Assembly (NCBI GenBank): GCA_041946755.1 | Contig: JBHGBB010000239.1 | Location: 1 to 5,066, forward strand | Source: JBHGBB01 sp041946755 | Lineage (GTDB): Bacteria > UBP4 > UBA4092 > JAOAEQ01 | Reading direction: 5' to 3' | DNA length: 5,066 nucleotides | Shown here: one piece after another, positions 4,862-5,066 of the stretch | How the letters are laid out: every line of letters begins with the position of its first letter | How positions within the stretch are numbered: the stretch's first letter is position 1 | Translations under genes and position numbers: made by a program | Notes under the pieces: model-generated | Told to the model about the DNA's origin: nothing | Seen by the model: the letters and a program-made list of their open reading frames with translations, nothing else | The model's database searches: none

Positions 4862-4862
4862 G

Positions 4863-5066
4863 TTATTTATTCATCTGACTTATTAAATGTACTACACTTG
4901 CTTCCATCCTATTAAAAAACGGTTTCGGATATATCCCGATCCAGAACACTAAAATGATAATCGGTACCAAAATCGCTATTTCTCTTTTAGATAAATCGAA
5001 TAAGAGTCTATTCTCTTCATGAGTCACCTGACCGAAGAATATCCGCTGGAACATCCAGAGCATATA
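4863..5066 (-). CDS. nuoM: NADH-quinone oxidoreductase subunit M, C-terminal fragment
   Basis: The last 67 residues of NuoM, another Mrp-antiporter-like proton-pumping subunit of complex I; the start lies beyond the window edge. The segment YMLWMFQRIFFGQV is the conserved end of the protein's last core helix region. It is followed by a polar stretch (THEENRLLFDLSKRE), a final transmembrane helix (IAILVPIIILVFWIGIYP) and the PKPFFNRMEASVVHLI tail typical of NuoM. The TAA stop is at 4863-4865, immediately beside the right octamer array. In most nuo operons nuoN follows nuoM directly; here the S23 element lies between them. Cotranscription of nuoM, the S23 gene and nuoN is likely from the shared strand. 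Confidence 0.94.
   Translation of the reverse strand, partial: YMLWMFQRIFFGQVTHEENRLLFDLSKREIAILVPIIILVFWIGIYPKPFFNRMEASVVHLISQMNK

Overview
The window reads almost entirely on the minus strand and looks like a fragment of an uncultivated bacterial genome. It carries the end of a complex I (nuo) operon followed by a short accessory cluster. I cannot assign a phylum. The combination of nuoM-nuoN, a 23S-intervening-sequence-type four-helix-bundle gene, HicB-like orphans and CACGAAG-type intergenic repeats is typical of environmental and candidate-phylum assemblies. The nuoN region is visibly richer in G+C (a sampled 60-base stretch is 47%) than the accessory genes (about 30% in a sample near 1801-1860).

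Right part (2654-5066): the 3' end of nuoM, then a gene for an S23/IVP-type four-helix-bundle protein, then complete nuoN. The S23 gene lies inside the operon and its two spacers are not ordinary DNA. Each is a degenerate tandem array of an 8-base unit. The left array (4095-4276) reads NNAAAAAC on the plus strand. The right array (4672-4861) reads NNAAAAAC on the minus strand. The arrays are therefore inverted around the gene and point toward it. Both also carry a 7-unit, 55-56-base super-repeat with a variant fifth unit in the same register. The whole 4095-4861 block resembles an intervening-sequence-like element with two long inverted arms, seated between nuoM and nuoN.

Middle (2541-2657): the nuoN stop codon lies in a short related array of 8-base units, followed by a 9-base repeat. 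A plausible promoter then reads into the accessory cluster.

Left part (265-2519), in order of transcription: a HicB-like antitoxin with only a nine-codon hicA-like stub after it; a protein with two zinc ribbons and a membrane domain; two paralogous small proteins of about 100 residues (about half identical) of unknown function; and an endonuclease III-superfamily DNA glycosylase with an altered iron-sulfur motif. The glycosylase has no ATG start, and its frame is open up to the TGA stop of the preceding gene. Gaps of 43-93 bases and a shared strand suggest one transcription unit, but no common function can be shown.

The first 264 bases hold no gene I can support. They contain an 18-bp imperfect hairpin (36-75) and otherwise AT-rich sequence with nothing recognisable.
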